Assembly: GCA_019359175.1 (NCBI GenBank)
Contig: JAHHHU010000001.1
Coordinates: 372,001 to 436,000 of the forward strand
Origin: Phormidium tanganyikae FI6-MK23
GTDB lineage: Bacteria > Cyanobacteriota > Cyanobacteriia > Leptolyngbyales > Leptolyngbyaceae
Length of the DNA: 64,000 nucleotides
Reading direction: 5' to 3'
Shown: positions 1 through 9,068 of the stretch, one piece after another
How the letters are laid out: each line of letters opens with the position of its first letter
How positions within the stretch are numbered: position 1 is the first letter of the stretch
Notes under the pieces: generated by a model
What the model saw: the letters and a program-made list of their open reading frames with translations, nothing else
Told to the model about the DNA's origin: nothing
The model's database searches: none
Made by a program: the position numbers and the translations under genes

Positions 1-426
1 CTCAACCGGAAGCAAAAAGGTAGAACCCAAATGATCCACAAGTTTTCCGCCATCGACTACGACAATGAACTGATCCGCCAAACTATCAACAATCTTTTCT
101 TGGGTGTGAGCCGCACCGCCACCTTTGATCAGATTCTTTTGCGGATCAACTTCGTCTGCACCGTCGATCGCAATATCGATCTTTTCAATTTCGTCTAATG
201 TCGTCAGCGGAATGCCAAACTGACGCGCTAAAACGATCGCTTGAAACGAGGTCGGAACCCCTTTAACGTTTTGCAGATCGCCCGATTGCAATCGTTCCCC
301 GATCGCTTGAATCGCGTAAGCCGTAGTGGAGCCTGTGCCCAATCCCACGATCGAATTGGATTGAACTTTGGCAGCCGCCGCATAGCCGACTTGCTGTTTC
401 ATCATCGTTACGGGATCTGCATTCAT
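1..426 (-). CDS. rpiA: ribose-5-phosphate isomerase A (3' part outside window)
   Basis: This enzyme interconverts ribose 5-phosphate and ribulose 5-phosphate in the Calvin and pentose phosphate cycles, in the cytosol. Translated from the ATG at 426, the 142 visible residues show the family's hallmark phosphate-binding segment ([13 protein letters not shown]), the catalytic-region motif DGADEVD and the [11 protein letters not shown] segment. The gene runs leftwards out of the window, so the C-terminal 90 or so residues of a usual 230-residue protein are missing here. It is upstream-adjacent to the porin gene on the same strand, 53 bp away. The motifs make the call close to certain. Confidence 0.96.
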   Translation of the reverse strand, partial: MNADPVTMMKQQVGYAAAAKVQSNSIVGLGTGSTTAYAIQAIGERLQSGDLQNVKGVPTSFQAIVLARQFGIPLTTLDEIEKIDIAIDGADEVDPQKNLIKGGGAAHTQEKIVDSLADQFIVVVDGGKLVDHLGSTFLLPVE

Positions 427-479
427 AGCCTGCGTTCCTTTAGAGTTATCAATCTCTCAATGTACTATCTCGCGTGCAT

Positions 480-1967
480 TCAAAACCCATAAAGCACTCG
501 AAGCGACCATTCTACGATCGTGGGACTTGCGCGATTATTTGGATTAGAAACGACAGTGACAGAGGGACTGACATTTAAACGATCGTTGAGCAACAATCCG
601 AAAAAGGCTTCAAAATTCGTCTGAGTGGCATCGCCTAAACGATTGGTGATGAATGGTTGCCCGATCGCTAATCCTGCTTTTGAGCCAGGAATGAGAAAGT
701 TTTGAAACGATACGCCAACCGCCCAAGTTTTCGGATTCAAATCGAGGTCTTGCTGCAATAACGTATTAAAGCCTTGATAGCTACCGACTCCCAAACGCCC
801 GAAAATACCAAACACTCCGAATCGTTGTTGAATTGCCCATTCTGCGCTTAAACCTGCTGCATTGATCTGTGTGCCATTGATCTCTGCATTTGTGTATTGC
901 AGTTGAACTTTGATCGGCATATTTGGGATTGCGTACTCTGCTTCGACGCTGGCTTGGTATCTATCGCGAAACACTCCCGCATTCACGTTTGAGGAATCAA
1001 CCGCCGCATACAGCGCTCGAACGGTGAGATCGCGATTGAGTGACCAAGAGATCGCGGCTCCGGCTCCTCCAAAGCGATCGATTTCGTTCTGCACAATTAA
1101 AGGATTGTTGGCGAAAAAGCTAGAGCCGAAATTTTCCCCGGTTTGATTGGCGAAACTATTGCGATCGATAAAGTCGCTCGGCGGTAAGTTCGAGCCGACT
1201 GCTACTCCTAGATTCTCAGTCGGACGAAACGCATAGTACAGCTTACGAATCTTGAGTTCGCGAGTGGCTCCAACGGCATCAAGTCCGCCACCGTCCGCTA
1301 AAACGCCTGTTGTTCCGAGCAAATTTTGGCGATCGTTGTGTGCCTTTGAGATCGCATCTTCGCCATTGTTTCCGGCTTCGAGTTGGGTGACTAAGCGATC
1401 GTTGCCTCGAAAGCTTGTGAGCAAATTCAGCCGAACGCGAGAAATGACAGTCGAATCTGCGTTTGTGCCATTTGTTGCGACGTAATAGACTTGTCCATTG
1501 AGTTTTGTGGTGGTAGAGAACTGCTGATTTTCTTGAGTAACAATCCGGCTTTCAAGATTATCAACGCGCGATCGCAGTTGAGATAGTGCCTCACCATAAG
1601 CATTGATCAAGCGGCGAATGGTTTGTACATCTTCTGCGATCCCTGAACTTGAATTTCCCGCTAATAATTGTTCTTCAATTCTGCCGATCACGGTTGAAAT
1701 CGCCGCTGCAAATTCATTTCGGCTGAGGGGACGATTGCCGCGAAAGGTTCGATCAGGGTATCCAGTCAGCACTCCGTAACGCTCTACCAACGATTGCACC
1801 GCTTGAAATGCCCAATCGCCCGGACGCACATCCGTAAGCTCAGAAACCGAGTTCACTTGATCCATTGAATCGTTGTCTGTGTCGATCGTAGATTGTGACC
1901 AAGCAGGAGAAGCCACGATCGCTACTATCAGGCTACTCAAGCCAAAGAGCCATTTCACTTGTTTCAC
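480..1967 (-). CDS. SLH-domain OprB-family outer-membrane porin
   Basis: Predicted outer-membrane channel of the cyanobacterial SLH-OprB ('iron uptake porin') family. Order of parts: Sec signal peptide (residues 1-25, hydrophobic core then SPAWSQ); one S-layer homology domain at about 45-100 (DVRPGDWAFQAVQSL, LTGYPDRTFRG), which anchors the protein to peptidoglycan-linked polymer; a coiled-coil stretch at about 110-150; then a beta-barrel domain to the C-terminal phenylalanine, which is typical of outer-membrane proteins. Length (495) is slightly shorter than the usual 520-600. Substrate cannot be read from sequence; iron or inorganic ions are suggested by family members only. Confidence 0.92.
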   Translation of the reverse strand: MKQVKWLFGLSSLIVAIVASPAWSQSTIDTDNDSMDQVNSVSELTDVRPGDWAFQAVQSLVERYGVLTGYPDRTFRGNRPLSRNEFAAAISTVIGRIEEQLLAGNSSSGIAEDVQTIRRLINAYGEALSQLRSRVDNLESRIVTQENQQFSTTTKLNGQVYYVATNGTNADSTVISRVRLNLLTSFRGNDRLVTQLEAGNNGEDAISKAHNDRQNLLGTTGVLADGGGLDAVGATRELKIRKLYYAFRPTENLGVAVGSNLPPSDFIDRNSFANQTGENFGSSFFANNPLIVQNEIDRFGGAGAAISWSLNRDLTVRALYAAVDSSNVNAGVFRDRYQASVEAEYAIPNMPIKVQLQYTNAEINGTQINAAGLSAEWAIQQRFGVFGIFGRLGVGSYQGFNTLLQQDLDLNPKTWAVGVSFQNFLIPGSKAGLAIGQPFITNRLGDATQTNFEAFFGLLLNDRLNVSPSVTVVSNPNNRASPTIVEWSLRVLYGF

Positions 1968-2034
1968 ACTCTACACTCCTCATGGGCTGCGAACTTTTTA
2001 GTTATAGCAGCCCGCTCAGATTCGTCTCAATTGA

Positions 2035-2463
2035 TCAAGCACTCACCGTTTCGGCTTTTTTCTCAGATTGAGATCCTTGTGTACCCAGTTGAATCAGTTC
2101 CACTTTGTAGCCGTCCGGGTCTTCAACAAACGCGATCACGGTTGAACCATGCTTCATTGCTCCAGGTTGGCGAGTCACTTTTCCGCCTTTTTGTGCAATC
2201 GCTTCACAAGTTGCGTAAATGTCATCAACCCCGATCGCAATATGCCCATAGGCATCCCCTAATTCGTACTTCTCTTTTCCCCAGTTGTAGGTCAGCTCAA
2301 TCACAGCCGTATCGGATTCCGCTCCATAGCCCACAAACGCTAGGGTGAATTCTCCGCCTGGATAATCCTTTTTTCTGATAAGCTTCATGTCGAGCAAATC
2401 ACAATAGAACTTCAGCGATTCATCCAGATTTCCGACACGGAGCATCGTATGTAACAAACGCAT
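2035..2463 (-). CDS. gloA: lactoylglutathione lyase (glyoxalase I)
   Basis: Converts the methylglyoxal-glutathione hemithioacetal into S-lactoylglutathione, the first step of methylglyoxal detoxification. The 142-residue protein has the single-module VOC fold with all four metal ligands at the classical positions H5, E56, H74 and E122. This pattern matches the nickel-dependent bacterial type. It starts at the ATG at 2463, 9 bp after the stop of the CIA30-family gene, so the two are probably co-transcribed. Confidence 0.96.
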   Translation of the reverse strand: MRLLHTMLRVGNLDESLKFYCDLLDMKLIRKKDYPGGEFTLAFVGYGAESDTAVIELTYNWGKEKYELGDAYGHIAIGVDDIYATCEAIAQKGGKVTRQPGAMKHGSTVIAFVEDPDGYKVELIQLGTQGSQSEKKAETVSA

Positions 2464-2472
2464 AATGTTCTC

Positions 2473-3135
2473 CTAATAAGCAGCGATCGACGAAATTTCT
2501 AAGCGAAATGATCCGGGGTTAAAATTCGGATTCAGTGCGCCATCATATTCAAATTTACTCAGCATCAGTTGAAATGAGCGAATGTGATCGGTAGAGATCT
2601 TCGCATTCGACATTGTTTTCGCCCGAAACACTGGAACGGTTTGAGCAAAAGAAATTTGCACCGTAATCCACTCGTTTGCAACGGTATCAAACGAATGGGA
2701 ATAGCCGACACTATCCCAGCCATCGCCATCGCGCACGAGAAACTTATAGCGATTGCCGTCTCCTTTGAGTCGGAGTTCGATGCCTGTAAAGGTTGAAAGG
2801 TCGATCGACGGTTCAAAGTTGCGAGTACGAATCGAGGCAAATCCGCCAGAATTCGCGATCGATACATTCCCCGAAAACACTGCGACTCCATCTTCTAATC
2901 GAACGCTGCTATCACTCACGCCGCCCATTACAACATCATCAAGAGCGCCCCAAGTATTTTGAATATCCGTTGCAGGATTGCTGAAATCGAACAAAACTCG
3001 ATTGTTTAATGCAGGCTGAGGATTGGGGCGAGGTTGGAACATTTTTTGCACCCAACTAACGACAGGGATTGCTTCAAAGTACTCTAATGTTTGCACAAAT
3101 CGGCCCAAATCCCATTGAGTCCGTTGTTCACTCAT
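2473..3135 (-). CDS. CIA30-family protein
   Basis: A 220-residue protein of the CIA30 (complex I intermediate-associated protein 30) family, a galactose-binding-like beta-sandwich. Residues about 45-215 carry the family signatures: an N-terminal LFDFSNP, the segment WGALDDVVMGGVSDS, GGFASIRTR, and LRLKGDGNRYKF. In plants and cyanobacteria the fold is linked to assembly or membrane biogenesis, but the biochemical role here is unknown. It is the first gene of a probable two-gene unit with gloA. No signal peptide is visible. Confidence 0.87.
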   Translation of the reverse strand: MSEQRTQWDLGRFVQTLEYFEAIPVVSWVQKMFQPRPNPQPALNNRVLFDFSNPATDIQNTWGALDDVVMGGVSDSSVRLEDGVAVFSGNVSIANSGGFASIRTRNFEPSIDLSTFTGIELRLKGDGNRYKFLVRDGDGWDSVGYSHSFDTVANEWITVQISFAQTVPVFRAKTMSNAKISTDHIRSFQLMLSKFEYDGALNPNFNPGSFRLEISSIAAY

Positions 3136-3283
3136 GAGGTTCTCCAGATTGAGGGACTCCCTTCATTCTAGGAAACGCGATCGATTTTCTTCATCATTGA
3201 ACAAGTTTGGAGGAAGTTGAACTTTGTCGGGTAGAAAAAGCAGCGATACATTGAACTAAGACATAGTGCCGAAGGAAACAACG

Positions 3284-3487
3284 ATGATGTTCAAAGGCTA
3301 TAGAGGAAAATATGAAGTAGATACCAATACTGGTATTGTATTTGGTCGCGTTTTAGATATTCGGGCTGTTGTCACTTTTAAGAGCAAAACGAAAGAAGAG
3401 GCAGCACAAGCTTTTCGGGATTCGGTTGATGACTACCTCGATTTTTGTCAAGAACTAGGAGAGGAACCAAATCAACCAGTTCTCTAA
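3284..3487 (+). CDS. lone HicB-like antitoxin-fold protein
   Basis: Small 67-residue protein resembling the HicB family: a YRGKYEVD strand, then TKEEAAQAFRDSVDDYLDF, which is the helix of the partial RNase-H-like HicB fold. The start is taken at the ATG at 3284, because AAGG lies 8-9 nt upstream; an in-frame GTG at 3266 would add six residues but has no clear ribosome site. No HicA-like toxin is adjacent: the next gene is a hydrolase. It may be an orphan antitoxin or may act on a distant toxin. Compare the complete hicB-hicA pair at 51239. Confidence 0.75.
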   Translation: MMFKGYRGKYEVDTNTGIVFGRVLDIRAVVTFKSKTKEEAAQAFRDSVDDYLDFCQELGEEPNQPVL

Positions 3488-3529
3488 AATTTGCTGTAAT
3501 GAAAGAGTCGTGTTCTACGATCGCACATT

Positions 3530-4393
3530 ATGCTGAAATTCCATCCCCCAGGTTTTGGGCAAAAGTTTACTCAGACAAGCTTAGGCACGATCGCTTATTA
3601 CACACAGAATCAAGCTAGCGACGAAACACCGATCGTGTTCTTGCATAGCTTCGGGGGTGGCTCCTCTGCATATGAATGGTCAAAGGTCTACCCGGTGTTT
3701 GATTCGACGATCGCGGCTGATCTAATTGGTTGGGGCGATTCGAGCCATCCCGCACGCGACTATCGACCCGAAGACTATGTGATGACGATCGCGGAATTTC
3801 TCAAAAAGATCTCAGATCAGCCTGTCACTCTGGTTGCTGCTTCATTGACTGGAGCGTTTGCAATCCGGTTAGCGTTACAACAACCGGAACTTGTACGATC
3901 GTTATTCCTCATCTGTCCTTCTGGATTTGATGATTTTGGACAAAATGCAGGGCGACGAATTCCGCTGGACATCATCAATACGCCAATTTTGGATCGAATT
4001 ATTTATACGATCGGCGCAACAAATGATTTTGCGGTGCGGAATTTCTTAGAGAATTTCTTGTTTGCGAATCGCGATCGGATTACGCCTGAAATGATCAATG
4101 CCTATCTCGAATCGGCTCGAAAACCGAATGCGGACTACGCAGCACTGGCATTTTTGCGGGGCGATTTGTATTTCGATTTATCGCTATATGTGTCGCAGTT
4201 GAATACACCGACTTCGATCGTTTGGGGAAGTCAGGCACAATTTACCGATGTTGAACTAGGGCGACGATTAGCGGCAGTCAATCCAGAGGCGATTCGGCAG
4301 TTTCAGATTGTGCCGGAATCTGGGGTACTAGCGCATTTGGAGCAACCCGCGATCGTGGCGAAACTGCTCCGAAAGTGGGTAGAAACTCTTTAG
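3530..4393 (+). CDS. alpha/beta-fold hydrolase
   Basis: A 287-residue alpha/beta hydrolase. Visible elements are the oxyanion-hole region (VFLHSFGGGSSAYEW, residues about 37-51), the nucleophile elbow AASLTG with Ser in place of the usual GxSxG surroundings, a probable acid in the TSIVWGSQAQF region, and a C-terminal histidine near GVLAHLEQP. The substrate is unknown. The protein lacks a signal peptide, so it is probably cytosolic. The gene is 42 bp downstream of the HicB-like gene and convergent with the HpsL-like gene. Confidence 0.88.
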   Translation: MLKFHPPGFGQKFTQTSLGTIAYYTQNQASDETPIVFLHSFGGGSSAYEWSKVYPVFDSTIAADLIGWGDSSHPARDYRPEDYVMTIAEFLKKISDQPVTLVAASLTGAFAIRLALQQPELVRSLFLICPSGFDDFGQNAGRRIPLDIINTPILDRIIYTIGATNDFAVRNFLENFLFANRDRITPEMINAYLESARKPNADYAALAFLRGDLYFDLSLYVSQLNTPTSIVWGSQAQFTDVELGRRLAAVNPEAIRQFQIVPESGVLAHLEQPAIVAKLLRKWVETL

Positions 4394-4407
4394 AAAGGAA
4401 CCCTATT

Positions 4408-6000
4408 TCACCGCTTCCGCTTTTTTGCTTTCGGATCTTCGACCGGGACTGGCTCCAGTCGATCGAGTTCCGGCAACTTTAGCGCAACCCCCGCAAAGAA
4501 CCAGTAGTAAATTGCAACCGGATCAACATCCAGCGGGTAATAGTAAGTGTTGTAGCTGATTACCATAACGAACGTCCAAAACACCGCCCCGTAACCTCGG
4601 AGATTCTTATCTTTGATCGATCGATAAGCCTTAAAACAAGCGATCGTTAAAGCCGTCACCAATACGAGAAACAAAATCACACCGATCGGGCCAATCTCAT
4701 ACATCACTTTGGGATAATACGTCTCGATCAGTTCCGTTTCTCCCATCGCCCGCGCCGAATTCGTTGCACGTCCTAACCCTTTACCGAGTAGACTTGCTCC
4801 CCGCGCTACTGTATTAAACTGCTCAGTAATAAACGCATCCGGTGGAGACGCATTCCACCGACTCACCGCGCTATCGATCCGCTCTTGTACCACCGCTGGA
4901 TTCGCCGCCATTGCCACCACGATCGCGCCCACAAGTCCAACCCCGATCGGCAAAAATCGCTTCAAATTTGCGATCTGCCCAGTTGTAAATAGCTGAATCA
5001 CGATCATCACAGGCACAAGCATCAAGGCGATCCGCTGTCCGCAAATCACCGCCATCACGATCGTCCCCAGCATTCCAACACCGCCGACGATCTTCCAAAT
5101 CAGATTACGATCGAAAAACGTCACCGCAAACGTCGTAAACGCACTCGAAATCAAATACCAGCCCCACTGCCACGGAGCCACAAACGTTCCCGGCAACCGA
5201 ATCACCCCTTGTTCCGGGGTATACAGCAGCGATCCGCCGACAAAACAGCGTGCCTCTAGCGATGCCTTAAACAACTCTGCACCTTCGCCCACCGTTCCCT
5301 TACAGCGTCCAGTCCTTAGCATCATGTACTGAACAAACGCCAAACCACAACAGACAATCACCACGACCACCGTGATTCGCATGACGTTGTAGACATCTTG
5401 CTTCTTCTTCATCAAGTAATAAGCGCAGGGAATCAGCGGCGCATATCCCAACAGCACCTTCAAGCCCAAAACCCCCATAAAAAAGGGCTTCTCAGAGGGC
5501 TTACCTGTAAACTGTTGCGCTCCATTGACAAAAAGCAGCACCAAAATACAGTAGACGAACAGCAATAGCAGCGGAGTCTTCAGCGACTTGGGAATCATCA
5601 TCGATAGATTCTGCCGCTTGCAGTACTGATAGATTGCAATCAGCGCAGGAATAAACATTCCATCTTTTGCCAACTGCATCAATGGATTGTTACCAACGGT
5701 CGCGTATGTAATCGTTCCGCCGAAAGGCATATAAATCATGAAGGCGTGCAGAGCGTGCCAGGGAAACTTAAACGACAGCATCAAGGTGAGAATCGCAGCA
5801 AATCCTCCAACCCCACCTTTGATTCCGCCCACGGCGAACAGCACCATCCCCGCCACGAGCGAAACCATCGTAGACATTGAAATGAAGCTAACCGCTGCTT
5901 TACGGGCTTGAATTGCTTTACGTTTTTCGGCTAAACGCTCTTTTAACGTCAGCGTTGAGTCTGTCTCGATCGAGGATTTACCTTTGCGCTTTTTTGCCAT
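4408..6000 (-). CDS. hpsL: O-antigen-ligase-like membrane protein, HpsL type
   Basis: A 530-residue polytopic membrane protein with a strongly basic, cytosolic N-terminus (MAKKRKGKSS, then KERLAEKRKAIQARK) and about 11 hydrophobic segments, ending in a basic tail. The arrangement, with a large loop after the middle segments, resembles Wzy/WaaL-type polysaccharide polymerases or ligases. From memory it most resembles HpsL of the Nostoc hormogonium polysaccharide locus; the assignment to HpsL is from general resemblance, not from a search. It is divergent from the GT39 gene across a 104 bp gap that should hold both promoters. The neighbourhood supports a role in surface polysaccharide. Confidence 0.68.
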   Translation of the reverse strand: MAKKRKGKSSIETDSTLTLKERLAEKRKAIQARKAAVSFISMSTMVSLVAGMVLFAVGGIKGGVGGFAAILTLMLSFKFPWHALHAFMIYMPFGGTITYATVGNNPLMQLAKDGMFIPALIAIYQYCKRQNLSMMIPKSLKTPLLLLFVYCILVLLFVNGAQQFTGKPSEKPFFMGVLGLKVLLGYAPLIPCAYYLMKKKQDVYNVMRITVVVVIVCCGLAFVQYMMLRTGRCKGTVGEGAELFKASLEARCFVGGSLLYTPEQGVIRLPGTFVAPWQWGWYLISSAFTTFAVTFFDRNLIWKIVGGVGMLGTIVMAVICGQRIALMLVPVMIVIQLFTTGQIANLKRFLPIGVGLVGAIVVAMAANPAVVQERIDSAVSRWNASPPDAFITEQFNTVARGASLLGKGLGRATNSARAMGETELIETYYPKVMYEIGPIGVILFLVLVTALTIACFKAYRSIKDKNLRGYGAVFWTFVMVISYNTYYYPLDVDPVAIYYWFFAGVALKLPELDRLEPVPVEDPKAKKRKR

Positions 6001-6104
6001 AGGAGCCGGACAACCCTCATTACCGTTGTCAAATTAAGCACCTGAATCATAGCCGAGAACGCTCGAGCGGGAAGACTAATTGCAGCCCTCCACCGGATTG
6101 AATC

Positions 6105-7718
6105 ATGATCAATCGAAACATTCTGCTCTATTGGCGAAAAGCGCTCACGTTAGAGATGCTTCTCGGTTGTGCGATCGTGGTTGGGATTTACTTCCGCATT
6201 CTCAATCTTGGAAGCCGCGAATTCTGGTATGACGAAGTTCTCTCGCTGCTGCTCTCCGCAGGTCAAAGACTGCAATACTCGCTGCCGGAAGGAACTCCGA
6301 TCGCGCTTGCTCAATACACCACTTTATTAAATCTGCCGTCTGAAGGTTCGTTTGCTAACACGCTACAAGGCTTGATACGCGGACTTTACAAAGGAGAACC
6401 TCATCCCCCCGTTTTCTTCCTCGTTCAGCATTTCTGGTTGCGCCTATTCGGGAACAGTGAAATCGCGATGCGAAGCTTACCCGCACTCTGGAGCATAGGC
6501 GCGATCGCGGCGGCTTACGGTCTAGGGCGAAAACTCCTCGATCATCGCAGCGGCTTACTGTTTGCGGCACTTTTGGCGACGAATCCCTTTTATCTATTTC
6601 ACTCGCTCAATGTCCGAATGTATACGCCGCTCGTTCTTTGGGCAATTCTCAGCGTTTGGGCACTGTTAGAAATCATCTCGCGTCCTCGTTGGAAATGGCA
6701 ATTCGCATTTGTGTTGTCGATCGCATTCGGTCTGCTCACGTTCTATTTATTTGCCTACTGGGTCATCGTTCTCGCTGGATTGATCCTCGTGCTGGATCGC
6801 AAACACTGGATTCAGCACGCAATCAGAATGATGATTGCGGGACTCCTTACGCTTCCTTGGGCGGTATCAGGCACGCTGAAACAGTTACGAAATGCTGATC
6901 TCGATCGCTTCGGTGTGCGAGAAGGCAACTCTGCCTTTTTACACCTTCAAGATCTCTTTCAAACGGTAGGGACACAGCTCATCGTCGGAGATTGGGCGAC
7001 GAGCTTACCGACCGGAACGATTGCGATCGCGGGACTGTTTGCGAGCGTCGGACTCGGACTCGCAGCGATCTACCTCTGGAAGACTGGTCAAAAAACAAGC
7101 TTGGCGGTAGGGTTGGGGATGAGTATCTTCCCGCTGTTTCTAGCATTTTGCGTCGATGTTTTGGCGCGGAAATATACGCTGGGATTTGGTTGGGGTCGAG
7201 CGCTGATCTTTGTGCTGCCAGGGTGTTTATTGCTGATGACGATCGCAATTCGACAACTCAAAGCACGACAAAGTGCGGTGGCATTAATGCTACTGTTGCT
7301 GTATTTGGCGATCGATGTCGGGGATTTGACTTTGAGGTCGCGATCGGTGTTTCATCAAGTGGCAGAGACGGTGCAACTCGACTCGGCTCCGACGCTGATT
7401 GCGCTCGATTCTCAAGCTTGGGGACACGTCAACCGTTTGGCGTATTACATCCCGTCCACTAGCCGCGTCGATCTGCTTGCCCAACCCGCCAATCAACTCA
7501 GCACCAGTTTAAGAAACGCATTAAAAAAAGCGTCCTATCGTCGGGTGATTTGGCTTGAAAGTGCGGCTCCAGTCTGGTCGCCACCTGCAACGGCTCAAGA
7601 ACGTCAACAAATTCAGCAGGTTTTAGAGGAACGATTCTCGATCGCCAAGACTCAACCTCTCTTGGGAACTATGAGCCTAGATGAGTTTCAACTCAAACTT
7701 TATCAAACTGCCCAATAA
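6105..7718 (+). CDS. GT39/PMT-like membrane glycosyltransferase
   Basis: A 537-residue membrane glycosyltransferase of the GT-C class (dolichol- or polyprenyl-phosphate-sugar dependent). Residues about 30-45 carry the characteristic first-loop acidic motif (SREFWYDEVLSL). About ten hydrophobic segments follow, and a soluble C-terminal part begins near residue 420. It is followed after 27 bp by a polyprenyl-phosphate-sugar synthase-like gene, which would make the lipid-linked sugar donor that GT39 enzymes use, so the pair probably works as one pathway. The sugar and acceptor cannot be read from the sequence. Confidence 0.85.
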   Translation: MINRNILLYWRKALTLEMLLGCAIVVGIYFRILNLGSREFWYDEVLSLLLSAGQRLQYSLPEGTPIALAQYTTLLNLPSEGSFANTLQGLIRGLYKGEPHPPVFFLVQHFWLRLFGNSEIAMRSLPALWSIGAIAAAYGLGRKLLDHRSGLLFAALLATNPFYLFHSLNVRMYTPLVLWAILSVWALLEIISRPRWKWQFAFVLSIAFGLLTFYLFAYWVIVLAGLILVLDRKHWIQHAIRMMIAGLLTLPWAVSGTLKQLRNADLDRFGVREGNSAFLHLQDLFQTVGTQLIVGDWATSLPTGTIAIAGLFASVGLGLAAIYLWKTGQKTSLAVGLGMSIFPLFLAFCVDVLARKYTLGFGWGRALIFVLPGCLLLMTIAIRQLKARQSAVALMLLLLYLAIDVGDLTLRSRSVFHQVAETVQLDSAPTLIALDSQAWGHVNRLAYYIPSTSRVDLLAQPANQLSTSLRNALKKASYRRVIWLESAAPVWSPPATAQERQQIQQVLEERFSIAKTQPLLGTMSLDEFQLKLYQTAQ

Positions 7719-7745
7719 TTTCTGTCGTCCTATCCTAACCGCGTC

Positions 7746-8969
7746 ATGATTGTGCCTCCTTCTCTTCTCCCTCCGCCTTCTGGTGAACTAAAAATCCCTC
7801 ACGCTTCGGAGAGTGTTCGCACGCCCAAATCGGTCTACTTCTCGCTAGTAGTCCCGACTTACAACGAAGGGCAAAACGTAGAACAGGTGGTACGAATCTT
7901 ATCGGGTCTGCTCGATCACACGCTGCCAAACGATTACGAACTGATTATCGTCGATGATGACAGCCCCGATCGCACTTGGGAAATCGCTCAACACCTCACA
8001 GCAGATTATCCGAATCTGCGGGTAATGCGGCGACAGGAAGAACGGGGATTATCAACCGCTGTGATTCGAGGCTGGCAAGCAGCGCACGGGGAAGTGTTGG
8101 GCGTGATCGACGGAGATTTGCAGCATCCTCCTGAAGTGTTGCTCAAACTGCTTCAAGCGGTAAAGAACGGGGCAGATTTGGCAGTCGCGAGTCGCCACAT
8201 TGAAGGAGGCGGCACAAGCGATTGGGGCTTTATTCGTCGAATATTGTCCCGTGGCGCACAGCTTATCGGCTTAGTGATTTTGCCTAGCGTCGTCGGTCGC
8301 GTTTCCGATCCGATGAGCGGCTATTTTATGGTGAGACGAAGCGCGATCGCCGATTGTTTGCTCAGCCCTGTGGGGTATAAAATTCTGCTCGAAGTTCTTG
8401 GTCGGGGACAGATCGATCGCGTGACTGAAGTGGGCTATGTGTTCCAAGAACGGCAAGAAGGCGAGAGCAAAGTCACCTGGCGACAGTACATCGAATACTT
8501 GATGCACTTAGGAAAACTGCGATCGCGTGGACGCATCACCCGCCTACGCGAAAAATTTCAGTTGGGGCGCTTCTTACGCTTCGGGCTAGTCGGATTTAGC
8601 GGCTTTTGTGTTGATATGGTGGCGTTTTATCTGCTGCGATCGCAGTTTGATCTCGGCATTGCTCGGAGTACGATGCTCTCTGCCGAAGTCGCGGTAATCA
8701 ATAACTTCTTGTGGAATGATTTGTGGACGTTTGGCGATATTTCACGTGGGCAACCCGGCAAACGTCAGCGATTTAAGCGCTTTTTGAAATTCAATCTCAT
8801 CTGCTTGATGGGCATTATCTTACAAGCCTTGATCGTGAGCTTACTGCACGATGCGTTCAACCTCAGCGAATTCATCGCCAAACCGATCGCGATCGTAATT
8901 GTCACGTTCTGGAACTTCTGGATCAACCTCAAACTCAGTTGGCGTGTGACCGACGTGCGGCGCAAATAG
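7746..8969 (+). CDS. GT2 polyprenyl-phosphate sugar synthase fused to GtrA
   Basis: A 407-residue two-domain protein. Residues about 30-265 are a DPM1-like GT2 glycosyltransferase (FSLVVPTYNEGQNV, IIVDDDSPDRTWE, the metal-binding DGDLQHPPE, and a QEGESKVTW acceptor-side motif). Residues about 275-405 are a GtrA-like membrane domain with four hydrophobic segments (FGLVGFSGFCVDMVAF first). The enzyme should transfer a hexose from a nucleotide sugar to polyprenyl phosphate and help move it across the membrane. It lies 27 bp after the GT39 gene and is probably co-transcribed with it. Confidence 0.9.
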   Translation: MIVPPSLLPPPSGELKIPHASESVRTPKSVYFSLVVPTYNEGQNVEQVVRILSGLLDHTLPNDYELIIVDDDSPDRTWEIAQHLTADYPNLRVMRRQEERGLSTAVIRGWQAAHGEVLGVIDGDLQHPPEVLLKLLQAVKNGADLAVASRHIEGGGTSDWGFIRRILSRGAQLIGLVILPSVVGRVSDPMSGYFMVRRSAIADCLLSPVGYKILLEVLGRGQIDRVTEVGYVFQERQEGESKVTWRQYIEYLMHLGKLRSRGRITRLREKFQLGRFLRFGLVGFSGFCVDMVAFYLLRSQFDLGIARSTMLSAEVAVINNFLWNDLWTFGDISRGQPGKRQRFKRFLKFNLICLMGIILQALIVSLLHDAFNLSEFIAKPIAIVIVTFWNFWINLKLSWRVTDVRRK

Positions 8970-8997
8970 ATTCTTTTTTGAGTGTCGCGCTCCACAA

Positions 8998-9055
8998 ATT
9001 TCAAGGAACTATAAAGACGAAGAACTTCTTGTTCACTTCTTTTGTTCCTTGAAAT
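8998..9055. other. 12-bp perfect inverted repeat upstream of the J-domain gene
   Basis: ATTTCAAGGAAC (8998-9009) and its exact complement (9044-9055) are separated by 34 bases. The right arm ends 13 bases before the ATG at 9069. No T-run follows either arm, so this is not a standard terminator; a leader hairpin or a protein site is possible. Confidence 0.5.
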
Positions 9056-9068
9056 CACAGGTTAACCC

